DNA of 64,000 bases from SHZI01 sp032122615 (GTDB taxonomy: Bacteria; Pseudomonadota; Gammaproteobacteria; Steroidobacterales; GCA-2729495). Positions 26,690-34,541 of the stretch are shown in pieces. Numbering within the stretch: the first letter of the stretch is position 1; every line of letters starts with the position of its first letter. The position numbers and the translations under genes were made by a program. The notes beneath the pieces were generated by a model, which saw nothing but the letters and a program-made list of their open reading frames with translations, did not search any database and was not told where the DNA came from. The stretch is taken from the NCBI GenBank assembly GCA_032122615.1, contig JAQBGF010000009.1, positions 1 through 64,000 on the forward strand, in the 5' to 3' direction.

Positions 26690-27559
26690 ATGCTGCCAAC
26701 CGTTCTGGACCAACTCTTCGTCCTGATGCAGCGCCTGCTGCCGGAACGACTGCTGGGTCACGCCGTCCGTGCCCTCACGCGAAGCGAGGTCCCGTGGCTC
26801 CGCAGCCTGCTCATTCGCGCCTTCGTGCGCGTGTACGACGTTGATCTTGCTGAAGTGGAGCACCCCGAACCCCGATCCTGGGCGCACATGAACGCATTTT
26901 TCACGCGCCCGCTCCGCACCGGCGCACGCCCCATCGCTACGGGCGAAGACACAGTCGTGAGTCCGAGCGACGGCCTCCTTGAGCAACTTGGCTACGCCGA
27001 AGCGGAACAATTGGTGCAGGCCAAGCACTTCCGCTACAGCATTGCCGACTTTCTCGCGCTGGATGCGGCGGAGGCGGAGCCATTCCAGGGTGGCGCCACG
27101 GCCACCGTCTACCTCGCCCCTCGCGACTATCACCGGGTGCACATGCCGCTCGGCGGGCGAGTAACCGACATGACCTACGTGCCGGGCCGGCGCTGGGCAG
27201 TCAACCGGCGCACCGTGCGCACCGTACCGGGACTATTCGCGGCCAACGAGCGCGTAATCCTTTGGTGCGAGAACGCCGCGGGCCGGTTTGCCGTGGTCCT
27301 GGTCGGTGCGTTGAACGTAGCCAGCATCTCGCTGGCCTGGAGCGGCGAAATTCCGTCGGCAGGCAGGGTCGTCCGGACTCGTTACGGGGCAACAGACCCG
27401 GCGCTGATGATTCCGGCCGGCGGCCTGCTCGGGCAGTTCAACCTGGGCTCTACCGTCGTGATTGTGGCGGAGCGCGGTCTGATTACCTGGGATGACGATC
27501 CGAATCGGGGTGTACCGATCCGGATGGGAACCCGCCTCGGTCAAAGCGCCGGCCTCTGA
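26690..27559 (+). CDS. psd: Phosphatidylserine decarboxylase proenzyme
   Basis: Psd makes phosphatidylethanolamine at the inner membrane. The 289-residue proenzyme carries the self-cleavage motif LGST at 252-255; cleavage between Gly253 and Ser254 generates the pyruvoyl group. Asp/His residues in SPSDG and YHRVHMP also fit. The TGA overlaps the epmA ATG by one base (TGATG), so the two are coupled. Confidence 0.96.
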   Translation: MLPTVLDQLFVLMQRLLPERLLGHAVRALTRSEVPWLRSLLIRAFVRVYDVDLAEVEHPEPRSWAHMNAFFTRPLRTGARPIATGEDTVVSPSDGLLEQLGYAEAEQLVQAKHFRYSIADFLALDAAEAEPFQGGATATVYLAPRDYHRVHMPLGGRVTDMTYVPGRRWAVNRRTVRTVPGLFAANERVILWCENAAGRFAVVLVGALNVASISLAWSGEIPSAGRVVRTRYGATDPALMIPAGGLLGQFNLGSTVVIVAERGLITWDDDPNRGVPIRMGTRLGQSAGL

Positions 27560-28560
27560 TGCGCTGGCAATCGAGTGCATCGCTGCTCACTCTTCGCCAG
27601 CGATCGTGTTTACTCGCCACGGCCCGCGACTTCTTCAGCAGCCGTGGCCTTGTGGAAGTGGAAACACCGGCGCTCGTGCAGCACGCGGTCACGGACCCGC
27701 ACCTGCAGAATATTCCGCTGAGACTGGGGCACGGCGAACAGCTGTTCCTGCACACGTCGCCCGAGTTTCACATGAAGCGCCTGCTTGCCGGAGGCGCCCC
27801 GGACATCTGGCAGCTCGGCAAGGTTTTTCGCGACGGCGAAGCGGGAGCACGCCACGAGCCAGAATTCACACTGCTGGAATGGTATCGCCACGACTACACG
27901 CTCCAGGAACTCGTCGCGGAAACCTGCGAATTGCTGACCACTCTCGCTAAGGCCGCGGAACGCGTCGGGGCGCCGGCCACGATAACCGCGGACCCGCCGC
28001 ATCACTGGACTTACGCCGCGCTGTTCCTCGAGACCCTCGACATTGATCCACTGACGGCGACGACGGCGGACCTCCACAATCGTGCCCGGACCGTGCTGGG
28101 GGACCGGTTAAGCGATGAGTTGTGCGGCAGCCTCGGTAACGAGCCCACCCTCTGGCTTGACTTGCTAATGAGTCACGTCGTCCGCGAGCAACTGGCCGGG
28201 ACCGGAATTGCCGTAATCTCCGGTTACCCGGCCGCTCAGGCTGCTCTCGCCCGCCTCGACCCCGCCGACCCGCGCGTCGCGGAGCGCTTCGAGGTTTTCT
28301 GCCAGGGAATTGAAGTGGCGAATGGTTACCGGGAGCTTCGCGATGCGCCGGAACAGCGCCGGCGTTTCGCCACCGACCGGGACTTCAGGGTTCGCCTCGG
28401 TCGACCGGATGTCGCGCCGGACGAGAACCTGCTGGCCGCCATGGAGCACGGCCTGCCCGAGTGCGCCGGTGTCGCGGTAGGCTTTGATCGCGTGGTTATG
28501 GTCCTGCTTGGACTCCACACGCTGCAGGAAAGCATCAGCTTCCCGGTACTGCCGACCTGA
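27559..28560 (+). CDS. epmA: Elongation factor P beta-lysine ligase
   Basis: EpmA is a truncated class II lysyl-tRNA synthetase paralogue that attaches (R)-beta-lysine to Lys34 of EF-P. The 333-residue protein lacks the anticodon-binding domain and keeps the catalytic motifs (FLHTSPEFHMKRLL, KVFRDGEAGARHEPEFTLLEWYR, GVAVGFDRVVMVLLG). It lies 34 bp from convergent efp and near epmB. Confidence 0.96.
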   Translation: MRWQSSASLLTLRQRSCLLATARDFFSSRGLVEVETPALVQHAVTDPHLQNIPLRLGHGEQLFLHTSPEFHMKRLLAGGAPDIWQLGKVFRDGEAGARHEPEFTLLEWYRHDYTLQELVAETCELLTTLAKAAERVGAPATITADPPHHWTYAALFLETLDIDPLTATTADLHNRARTVLGDRLSDELCGSLGNEPTLWLDLLMSHVVREQLAGTGIAVISGYPAAQAALARLDPADPRVAERFEVFCQGIEVANGYRELRDAPEQRRRFATDRDFRVRLGRPDVAPDENLLAAMEHGLPECAGVAVGFDRVVMVLLGLHTLQESISFPVLPT

Positions 28561-28594
28561 GGGCTGCCTGCCGACAGACCAGCTACAGCCGCCC

Positions 28595-29161
28595 TTACTT
28601 CACCCGCGACACGTACTCCCCGGAGCGTGTGTCCACCTTGATGACTTCGCCCTCGTTGAGAAAGAGCGGCACCTTGACGATAGCGCCGGTCTCGACCTTC
28701 GCAGGCTTCATGCCACCCGTCGCGGTGTCCCCCCGAACCCCGGGATCCGTCTCGACTATCTTGAGTTCAACGAAAATTGGCGGCACTACCGTTAGTGGCA
28801 CGCCATTCCAGAGCGTCACCGTGCAGGTATCCTGCTCCCGCAACCACTGCTTCGCTTCATCAACGGCGGTACCCGAGGCCGGAAGTTGCTCGAAGTTCTC
28901 CGGGTCCATGAAGTACCACATGTCGCTATCGTTGTAGAGATACTGCATCGGCCGGTCCATCACGTCTGCCGATTCGATCGAGTCGCTATTGCGGTAGGTC
29001 TTTTCCACCGTCCGCCCGGTACGAAGGTTCCGGATGCGGACGCGGTTAAACGCCTGGCCCTTGCCGGGCTTGACGAATTCATTATCAACGACGGTGCACG
29101 GATCGCCATCGATCAGCACCTTACTGCCACCCCGTAGATCGCTCGCACTGTAATTAGCCAT
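28595..29161 (-). CDS. efp: Translation elongation factor P
   Basis: EF-P rescues ribosomes stalled at polyproline. ATG 29161 gives 188 residues, the E. coli length, and places Lys34 exactly in the modification loop (FVKPGKGQAF). The frame is open upstream of this ATG, but that region is the efp/epmB promoter gap. The C-terminal OB domain ends with the DTRSGEYVSRVK signature. epmA and epmB flank it on either side. Confidence 0.97.
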   Translation of the reverse strand: MANYSASDLRGGSKVLIDGDPCTVVDNEFVKPGKGQAFNRVRIRNLRTGRTVEKTYRNSDSIESADVMDRPMQYLYNDSDMWYFMDPENFEQLPASGTAVDEAKQWLREQDTCTVTLWNGVPLTVVPPIFVELKIVETDPGVRGDTATGGMKPAKVETGAIVKVPLFLNEGEVIKVDTRSGEYVSRVK

Positions 29162-29204
29162 AGAAATCCAATCAGTTACGTAGCCAGCTATTCTAGCCGG
29201 ATAC

Positions 29205-30236
29205 ATGCGCCCCGCCACACCCCACATAAACCCCATTCCCGTCGAACCGACCCGCTGGCAGGCCGAACTTGCGCGTGGCTTTCAAAGCCCCGCCGACCTC
29301 CTCGCGGCGCTCGGTCTGACGGCCGCAGACTGTGGTCTGGCCACCGACGGAACAAACGGATTTCCGCTGCGGGTGCCCCGTGGCTTTGTGGCCCGTATGC
29401 GCCACGGGGATCCCCGGGACCCCTTGCTGCTGCAGGTACTGCCAGTTCAGGAGGAGTCCCTGCCAGCAGTCGGGTTCGTCGCCGATCCCATCGGCGACCT
29501 GGCCAGCACACGCACCCCGGGGCTGCTGCAGAAGTACGCCGGCCGCGCGCTACTGATTACGACCGGGGCGTGCGCAATACACTGTCGCTACTGCTTCCGG
29601 CGCGAATTCCCGTACGCGCAACACAGCGCCGCCGGCCATCTGGCCGAGGCCCTTAAGGCAATTTCTGCCGACCCCTCGCTGACTGAGATCCTCCTGAGCG
29701 GGGGAGACCCCCTCGTCCTCGGCGAGAGCCGGCTCGAGAATCTGCTCGACGCTCTTGATGCCATTCCCCACGTTGAGCGCATCCGGTTGCATTCGCGTGT
29801 CCCTGTCGTGCTGCCTGAGCGGATTGACGAGCAACTGCTCGCGCTACTTGGCCGCCTTCGTGCGGCCGTAGTCTTCGTCATCCATGCGAATCACGCCAGT
29901 GAGATCGATGCGTCCGTAATTGCCGCCCTTGAACGGCTTTCTACGGTTACCGGCACCGTACTGAATCAATCCGTCCTGCTTCGCGGCATCAACGACTCTC
30001 CGGAGGCCCTCGTGGCTCTTTCCCACGCGCTATTTGCAGGCGGTGCCTTACCCTACTACCTGCATCAACTGGATCCCGTTTCAGGCACGCAGCACTTTGC
30101 AGTGAGCGACGCGCAGGCGCTGGCGCTGATTACCGAGATGATGAGGCGACTGCCTGGATACCTGGTGCCGAGGCTCGTGCGCGAAACGGCCGGCACTGCA
30201 TCGAAGACACTGCTCGGACCATTCGGCGCGACATAA
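29205..30236 (+). CDS. epmB: EF-P lysine 2,3-aminomutase, radical SAM
   Basis: EpmB converts (S)-alpha-lysine to (R)-beta-lysine, the substrate of EpmA. The 343-residue protein has the radical-SAM cluster motif CxxxCxxC at Cys123, Cys127 and Cys130, the sequence SGGDPLVL, and the PLP-lysine region near the C-terminus (PYYLHQLDPVSGTQHF). It is divergent from efp; the starts are 43 bp apart. There is no sign of epmC. Confidence 0.96.
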   Translation: MRPATPHINPIPVEPTRWQAELARGFQSPADLLAALGLTAADCGLATDGTNGFPLRVPRGFVARMRHGDPRDPLLLQVLPVQEESLPAVGFVADPIGDLASTRTPGLLQKYAGRALLITTGACAIHCRYCFRREFPYAQHSAAGHLAEALKAISADPSLTEILLSGGDPLVLGESRLENLLDALDAIPHVERIRLHSRVPVVLPERIDEQLLALLGRLRAAVVFVIHANHASEIDASVIAALERLSTVTGTVLNQSVLLRGINDSPEALVALSHALFAGGALPYYLHQLDPVSGTQHFAVSDAQALALITEMMRRLPGYLVPRLVRETAGTASKTLLGPFGAT

Positions 30237-30326
30237 CTCCAGCCACCCCACATAACTGGACAACGATCACATAATCCCTGCGCACCCACCGCCACAATCT
30301 CGCTCCACTACAGGTACCAGGCAGGT

Positions 30327-32417
30327 GTGGGGTTGGGCAACTCCGTAGGCATTCCTCTGATCGTCATCAGTCGTACTGACGATCACATGACGACGATCAA
30401 TTCAGTACTTCGGGACAGCGGACATCCGGTTCACTGTCAGCGCGTGAATGATCTCGCGACACTCGGTGAGCGCTTGCAGTCGCAGCCTCCCGAAATACTG
30501 CTGTACTTCGACGGTCACAATGAAATCGATTTTTCGGCGGTAGTTGCGGCCGTTGCCCAATGCTCGCCACCGCCACCTCTGCTTGTAGTCCAGGGCCAGG
30601 TCGATGAGCCGAGTATCGCCGTTGCCATGGAAAGCGGCGCCCGGGATGTCGTCTCACTGACTCACCGCAACCGTTTACGCGCTGTCGTCGCACGTGAGTT
30701 GCACGCGCATCGCCTGCGGCTTGCACTCGAAGGCGTCCTCAATTCTGCCCGCCAGTACAAGCACGAGTTGCGCAGCCTGATGAGCGGTGCCTCGGAAGCC
30801 ATAGTAGACATTCACGACGGGATCATCGTGGCCGTGAACCCGGCGTGGTCGGCCCTGCTCGGCATGGAGCCGGAAGATGACTTGATCGGCCAGCCTTTCA
30901 TGGACCTGTTTCGCGAGGCTGACCAGTCAACGCTCAAGGGCGCGCTGGTCGCGTGCCTCAAGGACAAGTGGCAGGACGACGCCATACTGCCGGTCGTTGC
31001 CTACCGAAAGGACGAAACGGAACTGCCGCTGGAACTGCGGCTTAAGCGTGTGACCGTGGATGGCGATCCCGCCGTTCGAGTCATTGCGCCCAGTGATCGT
31101 CAACGAGAGCAGGCTCCGGAAGACCTGCTGACGCAGGCTGTGGCCCGGGATCCCTCTACCGGCTTCTACCAGCGACACTACTTTGTTGAGTGCCTCTCGG
31201 CACGACTGGTAAATCCACCGACAGGCGGAGTCCGCGCCCTCGCCTATATACGTCCGGATCACTTTGCTCGCGTTCAGTCGGACGTGGGCTTGCTGGGAAC
31301 CGAGGCGCTGCTGATGCGTCTCGCCGAGGTAGTGCGTGAACTCACTCAGCCCGGCGATCTCTACGGTCGCTTTGGCGGCACCATGTTCACCGTCCTCGTC
31401 GAGCGCGGCACCATGACCGATGTGCGGGCCTGGGCCGGTCAGTTGTGCAAGGCGGTGGCCAACCAGGTGTTCGAGTTCGAAACCCAGTCCACCTCGATGT
31501 CCTGCACGATTGGCCTGTGCGAGATCCGGCCGTCCGAGCGGAGCGCGGCGGAGCGCCTCACCGAGGCCGAGCAAGCCTGTCGCAGTGGTCGTGATCTGGG
31601 CGGGAACCGGGTGATGCTGAGCGACAACACCAGCGCCACGGAGCGGGTGCGACTGACTGACACGCTGTGGGTCTCCCGGATCCGGGCCGCGCTGATGCAA
31701 AATCGCCTCCGCCTCGTGCACCAGCCCGTGGTCGGACTTCACGAAGAGGTTCAGGGCGTGCTCGACACGCGAGTACGGCTGATCGACGAGCAGGGCGAAC
31801 CGGTTCTCCCTGCCGAGTTCATTCCGGCAGCCGAACGCGCCCACCTGATGAAGAACATCGACCGATGGGTGATCGGCGCATCGTTTTCATTCTGCGTCGC
31901 CCGGCGGCCGAATCTCGTCTTTATCCGCCTGTCCCGCGACTCCCTGCTCGACGATTCCCTCATCGACTGGATCAAGGCCCGGGCCCAAAGCACCCACCTC
32001 AATCCTTCCAAGGTCTGCTTCCAGCTCAGTGAAGAGCTCGTCCTCCAGCAGCTGAAGCAGAGCAAGAAAATCGCCGAAAAACTGAGGGAACACGGCTTCC
32101 TGTTTGCAGTCGACCATCTGGGCTTAGGTCGCGATTCGACGCAATTGCTGGGCCACCTGCCCATGCAGTTCGCCAAAGTCGACGGGAGCCTGATGCAGGG
32201 CCTGCACCGCGACAAGGACCTGCAGAAGACGGTTGGCGACATCGCCGCCCGTGCCCGTGAACTCAATATCAAGACCATCGCCGAGCGCGTCGAAAATGCC
32301 AATACGATGGCGATCCTCTGGCAGCTTGGCATCGCCTTTGTACAGGGCAACTTTACCCAGACGCACGGCGTGGTCCTCGGCGACGCCGAGCCTGCCGAGC
32401 GGCAAGCCGCCGGGTAG
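30327..32417 (+). CDS. fimX: FimX-like protein: degenerate REC, PAS, degenerate GGDEF and EAL domains
   Basis: The 696-residue protein has the length and domain order of P. aeruginosa FimX, a c-di-GMP receptor for type IV pili: receiver-like (1-130) without an acceptor aspartate, PAS (about 150-265), GGDEF fold with GGTMF in place of GGDEF (about 275-440), and EAL fold (about 450-690). The EAL motif is lost (LDTRVRL), but the binding-type sequences FAKVDGSLMQG, AERVEN and FVQGNF remain. It should bind rather than make or degrade c-di-GMP. The start is GTG 30327 or TTG 30333; the latter has better Shine-Dalgarno spacing. A FimV-like gene follows. Confidence 0.88.
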   Translation: MGLGNSVGIPLIVISRTDDHMTTINSVLRDSGHPVHCQRVNDLATLGERLQSQPPEILLYFDGHNEIDFSAVVAAVAQCSPPPPLLVVQGQVDEPSIAVAMESGARDVVSLTHRNRLRAVVARELHAHRLRLALEGVLNSARQYKHELRSLMSGASEAIVDIHDGIIVAVNPAWSALLGMEPEDDLIGQPFMDLFREADQSTLKGALVACLKDKWQDDAILPVVAYRKDETELPLELRLKRVTVDGDPAVRVIAPSDRQREQAPEDLLTQAVARDPSTGFYQRHYFVECLSARLVNPPTGGVRALAYIRPDHFARVQSDVGLLGTEALLMRLAEVVRELTQPGDLYGRFGGTMFTVLVERGTMTDVRAWAGQLCKAVANQVFEFETQSTSMSCTIGLCEIRPSERSAAERLTEAEQACRSGRDLGGNRVMLSDNTSATERVRLTDTLWVSRIRAALMQNRLRLVHQPVVGLHEEVQGVLDTRVRLIDEQGEPVLPAEFIPAAERAHLMKNIDRWVIGASFSFCVARRPNLVFIRLSRDSLLDDSLIDWIKARAQSTHLNPSKVCFQLSEELVLQQLKQSKKIAEKLREHGFLFAVDHLGLGRDSTQLLGHLPMQFAKVDGSLMQGLHRDKDLQKTVGDIAARARELNIKTIAERVENANTMAILWQLGIAFVQGNFTQTHGVVLGDAEPAERQAAG

Positions 32418-32579
32418 CCCTGGCGTGCACTCAATCACACTCCGGACGCAGCACGACCGGCCTGGCATTCACGACATAACAGAACGAGACCTGGGTCGTA
32501 TCCCGGCTGGCCAGCAGATGGTCTCTTAGCAAGTGACACAGAACCCGCGTTTCAACTTCAGGACCTCAGGGCTTAAATC

Positions 32580-34541
32580 ATGCGCCGACTGCGCCAGTCA
32601 CGCCGACTGAAACCTCCGCTTCGCTCGGTCATGCACCAGGTCCCAGCCCGTCCGGCACTGTCGGCAGCACCAGTCATGCGACCAGGAACGGGACGTTCCC
32701 TTCTGGCCAGCTCCCTGCTGCTGGTGCTGGCACCGTCCGCACACGCGCTTACGCTCGGCGAGATCAGTGTTCGATCCGCCCTGGGTCAACCTCTGAATGC
32801 GACGGTTCCGCTCCGTCTCGGGGCTGGCGAGGCGCTGGCCAGCGGGTGCGTGGTGCCAGTTCAACAGCCCTCCGAACTGCGCCACGTTCCGGGCGCCAGC
32901 GTGACGACGCCCGAGGCGATGCGCGAAGGACAGTACGAGCTCCGGGTCAGCAGCGCATCGTCCCTGTACGAACCGATGTACGAGCTGGAACTCAAGGTGA
33001 AGTGCCCCGGGTCGCCCGTCGTGGTCCGGCAATACGTGCTGATGCTGGATCTGCCGGCTGCAATCGCCAGTGCCGCCGCCCTCCCCGGCGTTGCAACCCT
33101 TCAAGCGACAGGTTCCGCCACCGTTCCACTGTCCGACGCGAAGCCCACTTCTCCAGCCGTGCAACCACGCGCGGCCAGACCGCGGGCAACTGCCGCCCGC
33201 CCTGGCACCACGATCACCAGCGGATCCGTTTACCGGGTTTCGGATGGGGATACGCTGTCAGGCATTGCCGCTCGAGTGCGTGATCGCAATGTGTCGCTCC
33301 GGGTCCTGGCTGATGCCATCCAGGCGGCCAACTCCGACGCATTTATCCGCAACGACGCTAACCTCATCAAGCTCGGCAGCGAAATCCTGATTCCGAGCCC
33401 GGCCGCCAACAGCGCTCCCGCTGCAGCTTCAGTGCCTCCGCTCGCAACTACCCCGGCCGTACCGCCAGCGCCGGTGGTGATGGCGGCACCGCTACTCGCC
33501 GCCGCACCGGAAATCCCGGCTGGCACAGCAACGTCCGCCCCGGCGAGCGAAGTGCTATTGCCCGGCGCGCAGACAGAATCGGCCCAGTCTCAAGCGACCG
33601 AGACTCAACCAGCCCGGACGCAAGCGGCTCCAGTGGCTGTGGCGCGACGCACTGTCACGCCGAAAACTGTTGCGGCGCCCGCCGACGACACCGTCGTGGC
33701 CGGCCCCGATGAAGCAAATCCCGCTGCCGCCGCCGGCGCCGGCGTCCTGTTCGGACTGTGCATCAGCGCCCTGCTCTGGTTCCGCGGACGCCTGCCTTCC
33801 CGCAAGCGTCAGCTCGCTAAACCGGTCGCCAGTAAAGCACCCAGCGCTGGCAAGGCACCCAACACCGGCTCACCGACACTGTCAGGCTCGGCCCCGCTCG
33901 CCACAGTGGTTCAACCCCTGGTAACCCGCACCGTCGAACCCGGTTTCTCCGTGTCCTACTCTGACCAATACGATGATTCACTCGAAGCCACGTTTGCTGC
34001 TGAACCCAAACCCGCGGCCATCGTGCAGCCTTTGAAGGCGCCGCAAGCCGGCGCGGCGGCTCCTGGCGACGAGATCACCTCCGAACTGGAAAAGTTGTTC
34101 GACAGCACCGACACGACGATCCGCAAGCGCCTGGATGCCCAGACAGCCATCGCCCCTCGCTCGAGCGCCGGCGAGGCAAACGACGCGTTCGAGCCTGCCG
34201 AGGTCGAATCGGGCAACGCTGTGGATTTCTTCGTGGGTGAGCTCGCCGACGACGAGGACGAGGCCATGGCCGCCCAGACGACGGATCTGGCACGACCCAA
34301 CATCGCTTCAACATCGGCTACCGGCAGTGTTGATATTCATGCCCTCGCCACGTCGGCTACCAAGGACGAGCAGCAGGCGCAAACCCTGCTTGAGGCACTG
34401 ACCCTGCTGGAGCGCGACTACGAAGAGGAACTGACGGCCAGTCAGGTGCTGGACATGTCAGCCGTGCGCAAGGTGCTTGGCAATAACGCCAACGATGCAA
34501 CGCAGCTCGGCGAGGAGCTGCTCCGCAAGAAAGCGCGCTAG
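32580..34541 (+). CDS. FimV-like protein with FimV N-domain and LysM, no TPR tail
   Basis: The 653-residue protein repeats the first half of FimV: signal peptide ending ...LAPSAHA, LTLGEISVRSALGQPLNATVPLRL, a LysM-type domain (about residues 216-280: VYRVSDGDTLSGIAARV), an Ala/Pro-rich linker and one membrane span (about 380-400, AGVLFGLCISALLWFRGR). The C-terminal cytoplasmic region is alanine-rich and acidic and ends in a short helical segment, not the FimV TPR motif. An internal ATG at 32676 would give a more normal signal peptide. It follows fimX by 162 bp with no evident terminator, and overlaps the parC stop in CTAG. Confidence 0.85.
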   Translation: MRRLRQSRRLKPPLRSVMHQVPARPALSAAPVMRPGTGRSLLASSLLLVLAPSAHALTLGEISVRSALGQPLNATVPLRLGAGEALASGCVVPVQQPSELRHVPGASVTTPEAMREGQYELRVSSASSLYEPMYELELKVKCPGSPVVVRQYVLMLDLPAAIASAAALPGVATLQATGSATVPLSDAKPTSPAVQPRAARPRATAARPGTTITSGSVYRVSDGDTLSGIAARVRDRNVSLRVLADAIQAANSDAFIRNDANLIKLGSEILIPSPAANSAPAAASVPPLATTPAVPPAPVVMAAPLLAAAPEIPAGTATSAPASEVLLPGAQTESAQSQATETQPARTQAAPVAVARRTVTPKTVAAPADDTVVAGPDEANPAAAAGAGVLFGLCISALLWFRGRLPSRKRQLAKPVASKAPSAGKAPNTGSPTLSGSAPLATVVQPLVTRTVEPGFSVSYSDQYDDSLEATFAAEPKPAAIVQPLKAPQAGAAAPGDEITSELEKLFDSTDTTIRKRLDAQTAIAPRSSAGEANDAFEPAEVESGNAVDFFVGELADDEDEAMAAQTTDLARPNIASTSATGSVDIHALATSATKDEQQAQTLLEALTLLERDYEEELTASQVLDMSAVRKVLGNNANDATQLGEELLRKKAR

